A stretch of DNA of 64,000 nucleotides from Polynucleobacter acidiphobus (GCF_003065385.1 NZ_CP023277.1:956829-1020828); one strand, 5' to 3'. Counted from the first letter of the stretch, positions 9,984-19,350 are shown. The notes: generated from the sequence alone by a model not told the origin. Made by a program: numbers and translations.

Positions 9984-11297
9984 TTATTTTCGCCCAGAAA
10001 TGGGAGGAACGGCTCGAGGGCTTGCGCCGGTGAATAACTGACGTGGGCGACCAATCTTGTATTCAGGATCGGTAATCATTTCTTCCCACTGAGCAATCCA
10101 ACCAACGGTTCGGGCGAGTGCAAAGATGCAGGTAAACATCTCGGTCGGAATACCAAGCGCCCGCTGCACAATACCGGAGTAGAAATCGACGTTCGGATAG
10201 AGCTTACGACCCACAAAATAATCATCCTCAAGCGCAATTTTCTCGAGGGTCATCGCGAGCTTAAAGAGTGGATCATTTTCTAATCCAAGCTCTTTGAGAA
10301 CCTCATGACAGGTCTCACGCATGAGCTTAGCGCGGGGATCAAAGTTCTTATAGACGCGGTGGCCAAAGCCCATCAAGCGAACATTGGAGTTCTTATCTTT
10401 CACCTGAGCGATAAATTCACCAATCTTCTCCACACCACCACTTGCCTGAATCGAATTCAGCATCTCAAGGCAGGCTTCATTGGCGCCACCATGGGCTGGG
10501 CCCCAAAGGCATGCAATACCGGCAGAGATGGCAGCAAACGGGTTAGTACCCGATGATCCAGCCAAGCGAACAGTTGAGGTTGATGCATTTTGCTCATGAT
10601 CAGCATGCAAGATGAAGATGCGATCGAGCGCACGAACCAAGACCGGATTGACTTTATAAGGCTCGCATGGCGTTGCAAACATCATACGCATGAAGTTGGC
10701 CGTGTACGACAGGTTATTGTCTGGGTACATAAACGGTTGGCCTATCGAGTACTTGTACGACATAGCCACTAAGGTCGGCATCTTGGCAATCAACCGAATT
10801 TGGGCAATCTCGCGGGCCTTGGCGTCACCATAATCAATTTCATCATGGTAGAAGGCCGCCATGGCGCCAACCAAACCGGTTAACACCGCCATGGGGTGCG
10901 CATCACGCCGGAATCCCCGCAAGAAGAACTGCATTTGCTCGTGCACCATGGTGTGATGCATCACCATGTCTTGAAACTCACGATTTTGTTTCTCGTTTGG
11001 AAGCTCACCTTTAATTAAAAGTTGGCACACTTCGAGGAAGTCACAATTCTTGGCCAGATCTTCAATAGGGTAACCCCGATAGAGTAATTCGCCTTTATCG
11101 CCATCAATGAAGGTGATCTTTGAGCTACACGAGGCGGTCGATAAAAAGCCAGGGTCGTAAGTGAACTTTCCAGTTTGACCATAGAGCTTACGAATATCGA
11201 TCACATCGGGACCTTGGGTGCCCTTATAAATTGGCAGCTCGATATCGGGCGTACCGTCAGAGAAAGAAAGTTTGGCTTTGATGTTTGATTCAATCAT
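9984..11297 (-). CDS. gltA: Citrate synthase
   Basis: GltA condenses oxaloacetate and acetyl-CoA to citrate. The 437-residue protein belongs to the Gram-negative hexameric type (type II). Visible active-site elements are the histidine of [10 protein letters not shown], the [15 protein letters not shown] block with catalytic His and Asp, and the C-terminal GRPRQLFTG. It lies 30 bp after sdhE in the same transcript direction, the usual sdhCDAB-sdhE-gltA layout in betaproteobacteria, which ties TCA entry to succinate oxidation. Confidence 0.98.
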   Translation of the reverse strand: MIESNIKAKLSFSDGTPDIELPIYKGTQGPDVIDIRKLYGQTGKFTYDPGFLSTASCSSKITFIDGDKGELLYRGYPIEDLAKNCDFLEVCQLLIKGELPNEKQNREFQDMVMHHTMVHEQMQFFLRGFRRDAHPMAVLTGLVGAMAAFYHDEIDYGDAKAREIAQIRLIAKMPTLVAMSYKYSIGQPFMYPDNNLSYTANFMRMMFATPCEPYKVNPVLVRALDRIFILHADHEQNASTSTVRLAGSSGTNPFAAISAGIACLWGPAHGGANEACLEMLNSIQASGGVEKIGEFIAQVKDKNSNVRLMGFGHRVYKNFDPRAKLMRETCHEVLKELGLENDPLFKLAMTLEKIALEDDYFVGRKLYPNVDFYSGIVQRALGIPTEMFTCIFALARTVGWIAQWEEMITDPEYKIGRPRQLFTGASPRAVPPISGRK

Positions 11298-11327
11298 GGT
11301 TTATTCCCAATCAGTCAATGCAATTCA

Positions 11328-11585
11328 TTATCGTTGACGCAACATACCCAATACCGCTCTAGCAGGCTCAGAATCCATCGCCGGATTCAATTCTTTGCGA
11401 GCCAACAACAAATCCAGCAAATCATTGTCATCCAATTGCAAGAGCGTGGATAGCGCCTTGCCCTGCTCATCATTTAGTTCATGAGCGAATCGATGAAAGA
11501 AACGCTCCAGAATTAAATCGTTTTCCAACAAACCGCGTCGCGCTGCACTGCGAAGCTGATAAATCTGCTTAGCGTCAAGGCTCAT
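11328..11585 (-). CDS. sdhE: FAD assembly factor SdhE
   Basis: SdhE promotes covalent attachment of FAD to SdhA. The 85-residue protein carries the family signature RRGLLENDL (the RGxxE motif) and is the typical size. Its ATG overlaps the sdhB stop by 4 bp (ATGA), so the two are translationally coupled. Its position directly after sdhB supports the role. Confidence 0.92.
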   Translation of the reverse strand: MSLDAKQIYQLRSAARRGLLENDLILERFFHRFAHELNDEQGKALSTLLQLDDNDLLDLLLARKELNPAMDSEPARAVLGMLRQR

Positions 11586-12286
11586 ACTGCCCGACGCACC
11601 ATCAATTCTTTAATCTTGCCAATCGCCTTGGTTGGGTTGAGATGCTTCGGACAAACGTCAACGCAATTCATGATGGTATGGCAACGGAACAAGCGATACG
11701 GATCTTCCAAATTATCTAAGCGCTCGGCAGTTGCTTGATCGCGGCTATCGGCAATAAATCGATAGGCTTGAAGCAGGCCAGCGGGTCCAACAAATTTATC
11801 GGGGTTCCACCAAAATGATGGGCACGAGGTTGAGCACGACGCACACAGAATGCACTCATACAAACCATCTAACTCTTCACGCTCTGCCGGACTTTGCAAC
11901 CGCTCTTTCTCGGGCGGCGGCATGTCGTTAATTAAATAAGGCTTGATCGAGAGGTATTGCTTAAAGAACAAAGTCATGTCAACGATCAGATCGCGCACCA
12001 CTGGCAACCCTGGCAAAGGACGCAGAGTAATCTTCTGGGGCAAGGATCGCATGTTGGTTAAACATGCAAGACCATTCTTACCATTGATGTTCATGGCATC
12101 AGAGCCACAAACACCCTCACGGCAGGAACGACGATAGGAAATACTCTCATCTTGCTTCTTCAGCGAGATCAGGGCATCTAAGAGCATGCGCTCACCCTTG
12201 AGCTCTAACTCATAGCGCTGCATCCGAGGAGCCTTATCAACTTCTGGATCGTAACGATAGATTTCAAAGATACGGGTATCACTCAT
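11582..12286 (-). CDS. sdhB: Succinate dehydrogenase iron-sulfur subunit
   Basis: SdhB passes electrons from FAD to ubiquinone through three iron-sulfur clusters. The 234-residue protein shows the [2Fe-2S] cysteines (SCREGVCGSDAMNINGKNGLAC region), the [4Fe-4S] set CILCASCSTSCPSFWW, and the [3Fe-4S] region CHTIMNCVDVCPKHLNP. It lies 16 bp after sdhA. Confidence 0.98.
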   Translation of the reverse strand: MSDTRIFEIYRYDPEVDKAPRMQRYELELKGERMLLDALISLKKQDESISYRRSCREGVCGSDAMNINGKNGLACLTNMRSLPQKITLRPLPGLPVVRDLIVDMTLFFKQYLSIKPYLINDMPPPEKERLQSPAEREELDGLYECILCASCSTSCPSFWWNPDKFVGPAGLLQAYRFIADSRDQATAERLDNLEDPYRLFRCHTIMNCVDVCPKHLNPTKAIGKIKELMVRRAV

Positions 12287-12302
12287 AGTCTTTATCCAAA
12301 TA

Positions 12303-14078
12303 TTAGAACGTACGCTCTTTAGGTGGAACCGACTCCACCGTCAGGGGTTTAAGTTGCACCGGCTTGTAATCCAATTGATTGCCTTCGTACCACAGGGTAT
12401 GTTTCATCCAATTGGCATCATCGCGCTTCGGAAAATCATCATGAGCGTGCGCACCACGACTCTCCTTGCGAGCGGCTGCAGAAATCATGGTGGAGTTTGC
12501 CGTCTGGATTAAGTTGTCAATCTCTAGCGCTTCAATCCGCGCAGTATTGAAGATCTGTGATTTATCTTTCACCCACAGGTGCTTGGCACGCTCAGTGAGT
12601 TCTGCCATCTTGCGTACACCCTCATCGAGTAACTCTTGGTTACGGAACACACCAGCGTAGGTTTGCATGGTCTTACGAATATCGTTCGCAAGGTCTTGCG
12701 CATACTCACCCGATGTGCTGTTATCAAGCTTGGCAATCCGCTCAAGTGTGAACTCGCCAGCATCCGCAGGCAATGGTTTGTGCTCACGGGCTTTCAGGTT
12801 GGCTTGTACGACGTGATTGCCTGCGGCACGACCAAAGACCAATAGATCCAATAGCGAGTTGGTACCCAGACGATTTGCGCCGTGTACCGAGACACACGAG
12901 CACTCACCAATCGCGTAGAGGCCATTCACAATCGTATTGGGATTGCCATTCTTCGGAACCACCACTTGACCATGAATATTCGTGGGAATACCGCCCATTT
13001 GATAATGAATCGTTGGCACCACAGGGATGGGTTCTTTGGTCACATCCACGTTCGCAAAGTTCATACCAATTTCGTAGACCGAGGGTAAACGCTTCATGAT
13101 GGTCTCAGCACCAATGTGCGTGAGATCCAACACCACATAATCACCATCTGGACCACAACCACGCCCTTCTTTGATTTCTTGATCCATCGAGCGCGATACA
13201 AAATCGCGTGGGGCTAAATCTTTTAGCGTGGGTGCATAGCGCTCCATAAAGCGCTCACCATTTTTGTTGCGCAGAATCCCGCCTTCACCACGACAGCCCT
13301 CGGTGAGCAAAACGCCTGCGCCCGCAACACCGGTTGGATGGAACTGCCAGAACTCCATGTCTTCTAGAGGCAAGCCAGCACGCGCCGCCATGCCCATACC
13401 GTCACCAGTATTGATGTACGCATTGGTAGACGCAGCCCAAATACGGCCTGCTCCACCGGTGGCCATCAAAGTAATCTTGGCTTCGAGGATGTAAACCTCA
13501 CCGGTTTCCATTTCAAGTGCGGTGACACCCACGACATCACCCTCTGCATCCCGAATCAAATCAAGCGCGAGCCACTCAACAAAGAAATGGGTCTTTGCTC
13601 TGACGTTGCGTTGATACAAGGTATGCAACATGGCGTGCCCAGTTCGGTCAGCTGCTGCACAAGCGCGTTGCACAGGCTTCTCGCCATAGTTTGCAGTATG
13701 GCCGCCAAAGGGGCGTTGGTAAATGGTGCCATCGGCATTGCGATCAAACGGCATACCGAAATGCTCAAGCTCATAGACTACCTTGGGTGCCTCACGGCAC
13801 ATAAACTCAATCGCGTCTTGGTCACCCAACCAATCGGAGCCCTTCACCGTATCGTAGAAGTGATAGTGCCAGTTGTCCTCGCTCATATTGCCAAGCGATG
13901 CGCCAATACCACCCTGCGCAGCAACGGTATGTGAACGGGTCGGGAATACTTTTGATAAGACTGCAACGCTAAGTCCTGCTTCTGAGAGCTGCAAGGCTGC
14001 ACGCATTCCAGAGCCGCCGGCCCCCACGATCACAGCATCAAAACGCCTGCGGGGAAGTGATTTTTTAATGGCTGTCAT
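12303..14078 (-). CDS. sdhA: Succinate dehydrogenase flavoprotein subunit
   Basis: SdhA oxidises succinate to fumarate on covalently bound FAD at the inner-membrane surface. The 591-residue protein has the FAD-binding GAGGSGMRAAL motif, the flavinylated histidine in RSHTVAAQGGI, the substrate region FHPTGVAGAGVLLTEGCRGEGG and HGANRLGTNSLLDLLVFG near the C-terminal half. It starts 3 bp after sdhD and is followed by sdhB and the flavinylation factor sdhE. Confidence 0.98.
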   Translation of the reverse strand: MTAIKKSLPRRRFDAVIVGAGGSGMRAALQLSEAGLSVAVLSKVFPTRSHTVAAQGGIGASLGNMSEDNWHYHFYDTVKGSDWLGDQDAIEFMCREAPKVVYELEHFGMPFDRNADGTIYQRPFGGHTANYGEKPVQRACAAADRTGHAMLHTLYQRNVRAKTHFFVEWLALDLIRDAEGDVVGVTALEMETGEVYILEAKITLMATGGAGRIWAASTNAYINTGDGMGMAARAGLPLEDMEFWQFHPTGVAGAGVLLTEGCRGEGGILRNKNGERFMERYAPTLKDLAPRDFVSRSMDQEIKEGRGCGPDGDYVVLDLTHIGAETIMKRLPSVYEIGMNFANVDVTKEPIPVVPTIHYQMGGIPTNIHGQVVVPKNGNPNTIVNGLYAIGECSCVSVHGANRLGTNSLLDLLVFGRAAGNHVVQANLKAREHKPLPADAGEFTLERIAKLDNSTSGEYAQDLANDIRKTMQTYAGVFRNQELLDEGVRKMAELTERAKHLWVKDKSQIFNTARIEALEIDNLIQTANSTMISAAARKESRGAHAHDDFPKRDDANWMKHTLWYEGNQLDYKPVQLKPLTVESVPPKERTF

Positions 14079-14081
14079 TTC

Positions 14082-14447
14082 TTACACTTTCCATAGGATC
14101 TGTATGGCATACGCAGCACAGCCGACGAGCCATAAAACGGTAATAACTTGTAGGCCCAAGCGAATGCCAACGGGCTTGACGTAATCCATCCAAATATCAC
14201 GCACACCAATCCAGGCGTGATAGAAAAGGCTTAACAGCGCTAGAAGAGTCAGCACCTTCATCAGCGGATTGGCAAACAATCCTGCCCAACCGTCATAACT
14301 GGGATTGCCGTTCAGAAGATAAACGATCAATAGAACAACAGTGAATGCAACCATCACAATCGCGGTGACGCGCTGAATAATCCATTCTTTAAGCCCGTAA
14401 TGGGCACCAACCACCAGACGCTTAGGACCAATATTATTTTTTGACAT
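14082..14447 (-). CDS. sdhD: Succinate dehydrogenase membrane anchor subunit
   Basis: SdhD is a three-helix membrane anchor that, with SdhC, binds heme b and ubiquinone. The 121-residue reading from ATG 14447 contains three hydrophobic helices and the signature YHAWIGVRDIWMDYVKP, which carries the heme-ligand histidine and the Asp-Tyr pair near the quinone site. A TTG start at 14471 would overlap sdhC by 14 bp. The ATG leaves a 10-bp gap and a TAGGTC ribosome site, so it is preferred. Confidence 0.93.
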   Translation of the reverse strand: MSKNNIGPKRLVVGAHYGLKEWIIQRVTAIVMVAFTVVLLIVYLLNGNPSYDGWAGLFANPLMKVLTLLALLSLFYHAWIGVRDIWMDYVKPVGIRLGLQVITVLWLVGCAAYAIQILWKV

Positions 14448-14457
14448 AGCGCGTGAC

Positions 14458-14883
14458 CTAGAAGAGACCAAATGAACGCAGACCTAAAATCGCAGTCAGC
14501 GTGAGACTAATAACCATGACCGATACTGCTGAACGATTTGCGGCCGCCTTATCCACTCCGATCTCAAGATCAAGAAACAAGTAACGAATCCCGGCAAAGA
14601 AATGGTGCAAATAGCCCCAAATCAAGCCTAAGCAAATTAACTTCACGAGCGGATTACCCAGCAAGTTCGAGAAATAAGCAAAGCTGACCTCAGAGGCCAG
14701 GCTTTTATCGAACAAAAAGAGAATGAAGGGAAGAAACAGAAATAAGGCGGCACCAGAAATACGGTGAAGGATGGAAACTTTGCCGGGCCAAGGAAGTCGA
14801 TATTGGGCAAGTTGTGCAATCCCGATGTTCCGGAACACTGGCCGCTGCTGGGCTGGATTTGAGTCCTGGTGTGAGTCACTCAT
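14458..14883 (-). CDS. sdhC: Succinate dehydrogenase cytochrome b556 subunit
   Basis: SdhC is the other membrane subunit of complex II. The 141-residue protein has three predicted helices, the conserved SILHRISGAALF motif (Ser and Arg of the quinone pocket) and the HHFFAGIRYLFLDLE motif with heme-contact histidines. It is the first gene of sdhCDAB-sdhE-gltA. A 169-bp gap containing a palindrome at 14927-14941 separates it from the upstream gntR gene. An AGGAA site lies about 12 bp before the ATG. Confidence 0.95.
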   Translation of the reverse strand: MSDSHQDSNPAQQRPVFRNIGIAQLAQYRLPWPGKVSILHRISGAALFLFLPFILFLFDKSLASEVSFAYFSNLLGNPLVKLICLGLIWGYLHHFFAGIRYLFLDLEIGVDKAAANRSAVSVMVISLTLTAILGLRSFGLF

Positions 14884-14926
14884 AGCTGGTTGTATTCCTG
14901 ACTAAGTAAGGGCCAAATTGTTAAAT

Positions 14927-14941
14927 TGTTGTATTGCAACA
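14927..14941. promoter_or_regulatory. Palindrome TGTTG-N5-CAACA in the sdh promoter region
   Basis: TGTTGTATTGCAACA is a perfect 5-bp inverted repeat with a 5-bp centre, 44-58 bp upstream of the sdhC start. A candidate -10 hexamer TAGAAT on the minus strand (14943-14948) lies next to it, so the expected transcription start would fall inside the palindrome, as for a repressor site. No good -35 hexamer was found. It closely resembles the palindrome at the phasin promoter (TGTTG[T/C]NNNGCAACA). The regulator is unknown. Confidence 0.45.
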
Positions 14942-15052
14942 TATTCTATTAGAAACGTCAGACTTAGTGGACACTTTTTTGCATCCAATAGCCTAACTTA
15001 TTGATTTTAAGTAATTTTATTAATATATCTTTAGGTGTTTATCCTTAATGCA

Positions 15053-15787
15053 TTAGCTTAATTCGTTCACATAGTGCAACTTCGTGGTCTCGTAATACGC
15101 CATACGGACCTCAACCGGCTTATTGCCATAGGTGAAGCTACGGCGCTCAACTGATAAGAGCGCTGCGCCAGGGGCAAGATTGAGGTGTTTGGCCAACTCA
15201 GCACTGGCATTCACTGCCTTGATTTGCTCCTCGGCCCAGACCATGTGGGTATTGAATTCGCTTTCATAAAAGCCATACAAGGGTCCATGCCAACTACTCA
15301 AGCGCTCAAGGCTGATTCCCTCAAAACGCTTTGGCAAAAGGTAAATGGTCTCAAATACGGTTGGCTGCCCACCAAAGCGCTGAATCCTCTTGATTTCGAT
15401 GACCGGATCACTGGGCTTCTGCTCCAAAAGCGAAGCAATATGTGCGTCGGCCTGGCGTGACTCGCAGCTCAGAAAAGCGCTCTTCAGAATCAGCTCTTTG
15501 CCATCATCTGGAACGAGGCGCAAGAACCGAAATTGCACGGCATCTTCGCGATGGCTAGCGACAAAGGTACCCTTCCCTTGGTGTCGCACCACCACATTCT
15601 CGGCTGCAAGGGCGTCGATGGCTTTGCGCACAGTTCCTTGACTGACCTTATAGCGCTCGGCCAGGTCCATCTCACTTGGGATTGGGCTCCCAGGCTGCCA
15701 TTCACCGGCTTGCAAGCTCTCCAATAAGAGCTCTTTAATCTGTTGATACAGAGGGCTAAAGTTGGCAGATTGCTCTACGGATCGCAT
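15053..15787 (-). CDS. GntR-family transcriptional regulator (HutC/UTRA type)
   Basis: The 244-residue protein has an N-terminal GntR winged helix (about residues 10-78; IPSEMDLAERYKVSQGTVRKAID is the recognition region, in part) and a C-terminal UTRA ligand-binding domain (about 95-240; it includes RIQRFGGQPTVFETIYL). HutC-subfamily proteins are usually metabolite-responsive repressors. It is divergent from mdh and upstream of sdhC, so a role in TCA-cycle control is a reasonable inference. A 19-bp palindrome just upstream of its start could be its operator. The ligand is unknown. Confidence 0.88.
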   Translation of the reverse strand: MRSVEQSANFSPLYQQIKELLLESLQAGEWQPGSPIPSEMDLAERYKVSQGTVRKAIDALAAENVVVRHQGKGTFVASHREDAVQFRFLRLVPDDGKELILKSAFLSCESRQADAHIASLLEQKPSDPVIEIKRIQRFGGQPTVFETIYLLPKRFEGISLERLSSWHGPLYGFYESEFNTHMVWAEEQIKAVNASAELAKHLNLAPGAALLSVERRSFTYGNKPVEVRMAYYETTKLHYVNELS

Positions 15788-15803
15788 CGTAACTAATCGT
15801 GAT

Positions 15804-15822
15804 TCTTTTATCTTATAAAAGA
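15804..15822. promoter_or_regulatory. Candidate operator between gntR and mdh
   Basis: TCTTTTAT-CTT-ATAAAAGA is a perfect 8-bp inverted repeat with a 3-bp centre, 17 bp upstream of the gntR start and 74 bp upstream of the mdh start. Its size and AT-rich centre suit a dimeric GntR/HutC-type regulator, so autoregulation or mdh control by the adjacent GntR protein is inferred. No experimental basis is available from sequence. Confidence 0.45.
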
Positions 15823-15895
15823 CTTGGCTCTAGTGTAAATGTAAACTAATGGTTTGTAAGCAAGTTCATCATTAACCCTTTATCCGGAGTTTGTA

Positions 15896-16885
15896 ATGGC
15901 AAAAGCCCCTATGCGTGTCGCTGTCACTGGTGCAGCAGGTCAAATTGGTTATTCCCTACTGTTTCGTATTGCCAATGGCGATATGTTGGGCAAAGATCAG
16001 CCCGTCATTTTGCAGTTACTGGAGATTCCAGATGAGAAGGCACAAAAGGCCCTCAAAGGGGTCATGATGGAACTGGAAGATTGTGCATTCCCTTTATTGG
16101 CCGGAATGACTGCGCATAGCGATCCAATGACCGCCTTCAAAGACATTGATGTGGCTCTCTTAGTCGGTGCTCGTCCACGCGGCCCTGGTATGGAGCGCAA
16201 AGATTTACTCTCCGCCAATGCGCAAATTTTTACGGCTCAAGGCAAGGCTCTCGATCAAGTTGCCAAGCGAACTGTCAAGGTATTGGTGGTTGGTAACCCC
16301 GCCAATACCAATGCCTATATTGCGATGAAGTCTGCACCTAGCCTGCCGGCCAAGAATTTCACGGCTATGTTGCGTCTTGATCACAACCGTGCCCTCTCCC
16401 AGTTGGCAAGCAAGACCAATAAAGCAGTCGCTGATATTGAGAAGCTCATTGTGTGGGGCAATCACAGTCCAACCATGTACCCCGACTATCGCTTTGCGAC
16501 GGTCAATGGTCAGTCGGTCAAAGATCTGATTAATGATCCAGCTTGGAACAAAGATGTCTTTATTCCAACGGTGGGCAAACGCGGTGCTGCCATCATTGAA
16601 GCACGTGGCTTATCGTCAGCTGCCTCTGCAGCTAATGCGGCGATTGATCATGTGCGCGACTGGGTCTTGGGCACCAACGGTAAATGGGTCACCATGGGCA
16701 TTCCCTCCGCTGGAGATTACGAGATCCCTGCTGAGATCATTTATGGCTTCCCCGTGACCTGCGCCAATGGTGAATACACCCTCGTTAAGGGTCTAGAAAT
16801 TGATGCGTTCTCTCGTGAGCGCATGACCTTGACCTTGAATGAGTTGCTTGAAGAACAAGCGGGCGTTAAGCATCTTTTGGGTTAA
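15896..16885 (+). CDS. mdh: Malate dehydrogenase (NAD-dependent)
   Basis: Mdh interconverts malate and oxaloacetate in the TCA cycle. The 329-residue protein starts with the Rossmann loop [15 protein letters not shown] and has the mobile-loop arginines ([15 protein letters not shown]) and the catalytic histidine H190 in [11 protein letters not shown]. It belongs to the cytosolic/archaeal-like MDH group used by many betaproteobacteria, not the E. coli type. GGAG lies about 8 bp before the ATG. It diverges from gntR. Confidence 0.97.
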   Translation: MAKAPMRVAVTGAAGQIGYSLLFRIANGDMLGKDQPVILQLLEIPDEKAQKALKGVMMELEDCAFPLLAGMTAHSDPMTAFKDIDVALLVGARPRGPGMERKDLLSANAQIFTAQGKALDQVAKRTVKVLVVGNPANTNAYIAMKSAPSLPAKNFTAMLRLDHNRALSQLASKTNKAVADIEKLIVWGNHSPTMYPDYRFATVNGQSVKDLINDPAWNKDVFIPTVGKRGAAIIEARGLSSAASAANAAIDHVRDWVLGTNGKWVTMGIPSAGDYEIPAEIIYGFPVTCANGEYTLVKGLEIDAFSRERMTLTLNELLEEQAGVKHLLG

Positions 16886-16922
16886 GATCAATCCATTGGA
16901 GAAGTTCACTTTAGGAGATGGC

Positions 16923-17303
16923 ATGCGCAAATTATCAAGCTCATTACTTCCAGTATTGCTTGTGGGTATGGCGCTTGGTGTTGCGCATGAAGTTCGTGCA
17001 CAAGAGAGTGCATTGACTGTGCCGCATGTCTGGACCTGTAGCAACAATGAACGCTTTATTACGAGCGGCCCCGTTGAGAAGCTCGAGGTGCAATGGCGCT
17101 CCAAATCCTATGCGATGCTCAAAGAGCAGTCCCTGCCAGGTAGCATGCGATTTAAGAACTACGACAGCGGTCTTGATTTAGTGGTGATTGGCCCCAAAGC
17201 CATGCTGTTTAATATCAAAACGGGTGTTCGAGTAGCGGATGAATGCAAGACCGTAGCCATGAAAGAAGGTCGAGAAGCCCACCTTCTCGCCCTCGAGAAG
17301 TAA
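16923..17303 (+). CDS. Exported MliC-like protein (possible C-type lysozyme inhibitor)
   Basis: The 126-residue protein has a cleavable signal peptide (MRKLSSSLLPVLLVGMALG... ending near VRAQ) and a small beta-rich domain bounded by two cysteines (WTCSNN and ADEC). The pattern, with C-terminal Cys and LEVQWRSKSYAML followed by a Ser-Gly-Arg-like SLPGSMRF, resembles the MliC/PliC lysozyme-inhibitor fold, but the SASGARY-type loop is altered. A frame extending upstream into mdh exists, but AGGAG 5 bp before the ATG at 16923 and the signal peptide fix the start. It is convergent with the DUF2863 gene. Function is tentative. Confidence 0.6.
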   Translation: MRKLSSSLLPVLLVGMALGVAHEVRAQESALTVPHVWTCSNNERFITSGPVEKLEVQWRSKSYAMLKEQSLPGSMRFKNYDSGLDLVVIGPKAMLFNIKTGVRVADECKTVAMKEGREAHLLALEK

Positions 17304-17318
17304 TTAATTCAGCACGAA

Positions 17319-18530
17319 TCAATGAAATAAGGGTTGCTGCGAAGGACTATCTTCGGGCATCTCGGCGTGAACCACCTCACCCTGCCGATCTGGAAATAGT
17401 GGCACCCCACAATCATCACACAACTCGGGTGTAAATAAGACGGCGTGTCGGAATACATCTTCCACGCCAGCGTCATGTAAGGCATCACAAATCCGTTTAA
17501 TTGGACTCTCTTCATCTGAGACATCATTGAGTGCGTCACTTGCCACACTCTCGCGATCGTATAAGGGCCAAATTACCCCATAGATAATCTCTGAAGAACC
17601 CTTGAGGCTAAACGAGATACGGTACTCATCGGCTTGCTCTTCACCAAAGGCGCCGACCACACATGACAAGCCAGCGGGTAGCACCCCAAGAGTGGATTCT
17701 AAAAAGTTCACGGCTGCACGAATACTCAAGGGCCGCACATGTTTATCTGCCAAGCGACAGTTCGTAAAATACGCCTCGGGTAGGAGGAGCTCAAACTCAC
17801 AACCGGGTAAGAGTTGGCATAGTGGGTCATACATGGCGCTTTGCCACTCTGCCAGGGCCACACCACGCTCTTGACGCTGAGGTCCATCCATTTGCCAGCG
17901 AAAGATCGGTTGCTGATGTGGCGCAATAATCACCGCCAAAATGAAGCGCGGATCGGCCAGAACAGCAATGGTCTCTGACATATCACGCAGCTCGAGCTTC
18001 ATCTCACCACCGGATACAGCAGCATTCGCCAGGGTCTCAAGTAAGGTGCGAGTCTGGGTATGCGAATGAGGCATTTGATCAATGCTATAGAGCCAGGGCA
18101 CGATGGCAAATTGCGTGCCCTCAGCAGCAACGGCTCGTTGTAATGCGCCCGCCGATGCTTCAATTAAGGAAACGGGCAAGGGCCCTGAAGGAATTTGATA
18201 ACGAGTATGAGCCACAATGGGCATCGCAATCAATAATGCATCCCAATGCGTACCCTCATGCTCAAAACTCATGGACTCGGCCAATGTCTCGGCGGTATCG
18301 GCTAACACCTCAAAGGCAACCGTATTGATCCGAAAGGTTTGATCAAGCGCCGTATCAATCACCGATTGATGATGGCTCTTTAAAAGCTTGAGAAGACGGG
18401 TTCGTAAACGCTCTTCCCAAAACCGATCTTCAACCTGACTACCCGATGCTGCCAGCGAAATGGAATCGGCTACTAAGCGCTCGGTCTCAGGCGAGGTCCG
18501 TTGCGATGATTTAGAACGATGAACCGCCAT
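17319..18530 (-). CDS. DUF2863 family protein
   Basis: This 403-residue cytosolic protein has no signal peptide or membrane segment. It resembles DUF2863, which I know mainly from Burkholderiales. Visible features are a helical N-terminus (VEDRFWEERLRTRLLKLL), an alpha/beta middle with YDPLCQLLPGC and LLPEAYF, and a C-terminal CDDCGVPLFPD motif that could bind a metal through its CxxC. Its function is unknown. It is convergent with the MliC-like gene and is followed upstream on the same strand by yaaA (40-bp gap). Confidence 0.8.
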   Translation of the reverse strand: MAVHRSKSSQRTSPETERLVADSISLAASGSQVEDRFWEERLRTRLLKLLKSHHQSVIDTALDQTFRINTVAFEVLADTAETLAESMSFEHEGTHWDALLIAMPIVAHTRYQIPSGPLPVSLIEASAGALQRAVAAEGTQFAIVPWLYSIDQMPHSHTQTRTLLETLANAAVSGGEMKLELRDMSETIAVLADPRFILAVIIAPHQQPIFRWQMDGPQRQERGVALAEWQSAMYDPLCQLLPGCEFELLLPEAYFTNCRLADKHVRPLSIRAAVNFLESTLGVLPAGLSCVVGAFGEEQADEYRISFSLKGSSEIIYGVIWPLYDRESVASDALNDVSDEESPIKRICDALHDAGVEDVFRHAVLFTPELCDDCGVPLFPDRQGEVVHAEMPEDSPSQQPLFH

Positions 18531-18570
18531 AATGAATGAGCACTCCTGCTAAATGAATTTACTTCAGAAT

Positions 18571-19350
18571 TTACTTCGCTTGTTCTGCACGACGAAATAC
18601 GGGTTTATCCGGTTTCGATTCAGCAGCACTGTAGCGATAGCCTTCGGATTTAAAGTGCTTGAGCTCTGAGGGGTCAGTAATACGATTCTCCACCACAAAG
18701 CGCGCCATGAGTCCTCGTGCTCGTTTGGCATAAAAAGAGATGATTTTGTACTTGCCGTCCTTCTCATCCTGAAAAACCGGTGAGATCACTGGACACCCCA
18801 AAGCATCGGCTTGCAATACTTTGAAATATTCTTCCGATGCTAAGTTCAGTAAGAATGGTTTTTTCTGTTGACTCAGTGTTTTCTCAAGGGCTTTCGTAAT
18901 GCGATCGCCCCAAAAGGCATACAAATCTTTACCGCGCGCATTTTTCAAGACAGTGCCCATTTCCAAGCGATAGGGTTGCATTAAGTCCAAGGGGCGCAAG
19001 ACTCCATAGAGACCTGACAAAATCCGTACGTGCTCTTGCGCAAAGTCTAGTGCCTTCGCATCCAAGGATTTTGCGTCAAAGCCTTCGTACACATCCCCAT
19101 TAAAAGCGAGAAGCGCCGGGCGACTGTTCTCGGTTGTGAATGTTTTGGACCAATCGCGATAACGTCCCACATTCAGCGCTGCTAATGGGTCTGAGATTCC
19201 CATTAATTTGCCCACCTGCTGGGGGGAAAGTTTTTTGAGATCCGCTATCAGCTTAGCGGACTCCCCCACAAAATCAGGCATGGTGTGTTTTTTTACTTTC
19301 AGCGGTGATTCGTAATCGAGGGATTTGGCAGGCGATAAAACAATTAACAT
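18571..19350 (-). CDS. yaaA: Peroxide stress protein YaaA (UPF0246/DUF328)
   Basis: YaaA lowers intracellular free iron and protects DNA and protein during hydrogen peroxide stress in E. coli. The 259-residue protein has the family N-terminus [16 protein letters not shown], the [11 protein letters not shown] segment, the [19 protein letters not shown] block and the C-terminal [11 protein letters not shown]-type region ([17 protein letters not shown]). It shares orientation with the DUF2863 and SulP genes. Confidence 0.94.
   Translation of the reverse strand: MLIVLSPAKSLDYESPLKVKKHTMPDFVGESAKLIADLKKLSPQQVGKLMGISDPLAALNVGRYRDWSKTFTTENSRPALLAFNGDVYEGFDAKSLDAKALDFAQEHVRILSGLYGVLRPLDLMQPYRLEMGTVLKNARGKDLYAFWGDRITKALEKTLSQQKKPFLLNLASEEYFKVLQADALGCPVISPVFQDEKDGKYKIISFYAKRARGLMARFVVENRITDPSELKHFKSEGYRYSAAESKPDKPVFRRAEQAK

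Noticed and set aside
9950-10054. N-terminal extension of leuC by 35 residues
   Set aside because: It would overlap the gltA 3' end, lacks family similarity, and a good ribosome site precedes ATG 9949.
14996-15012. ACTTA-N7-TAAGT hairpin after gntR as a terminator
   Set aside because: The stem is only 5 bp, AT-rich and not followed by a T run.
15854-15863. TTGTAAGCAA upstream of mdh as a fourth member of the TTGC-N3-GCAA set
   Set aside because: The central spacer is one base short, so the symmetry differs from the other three sites.
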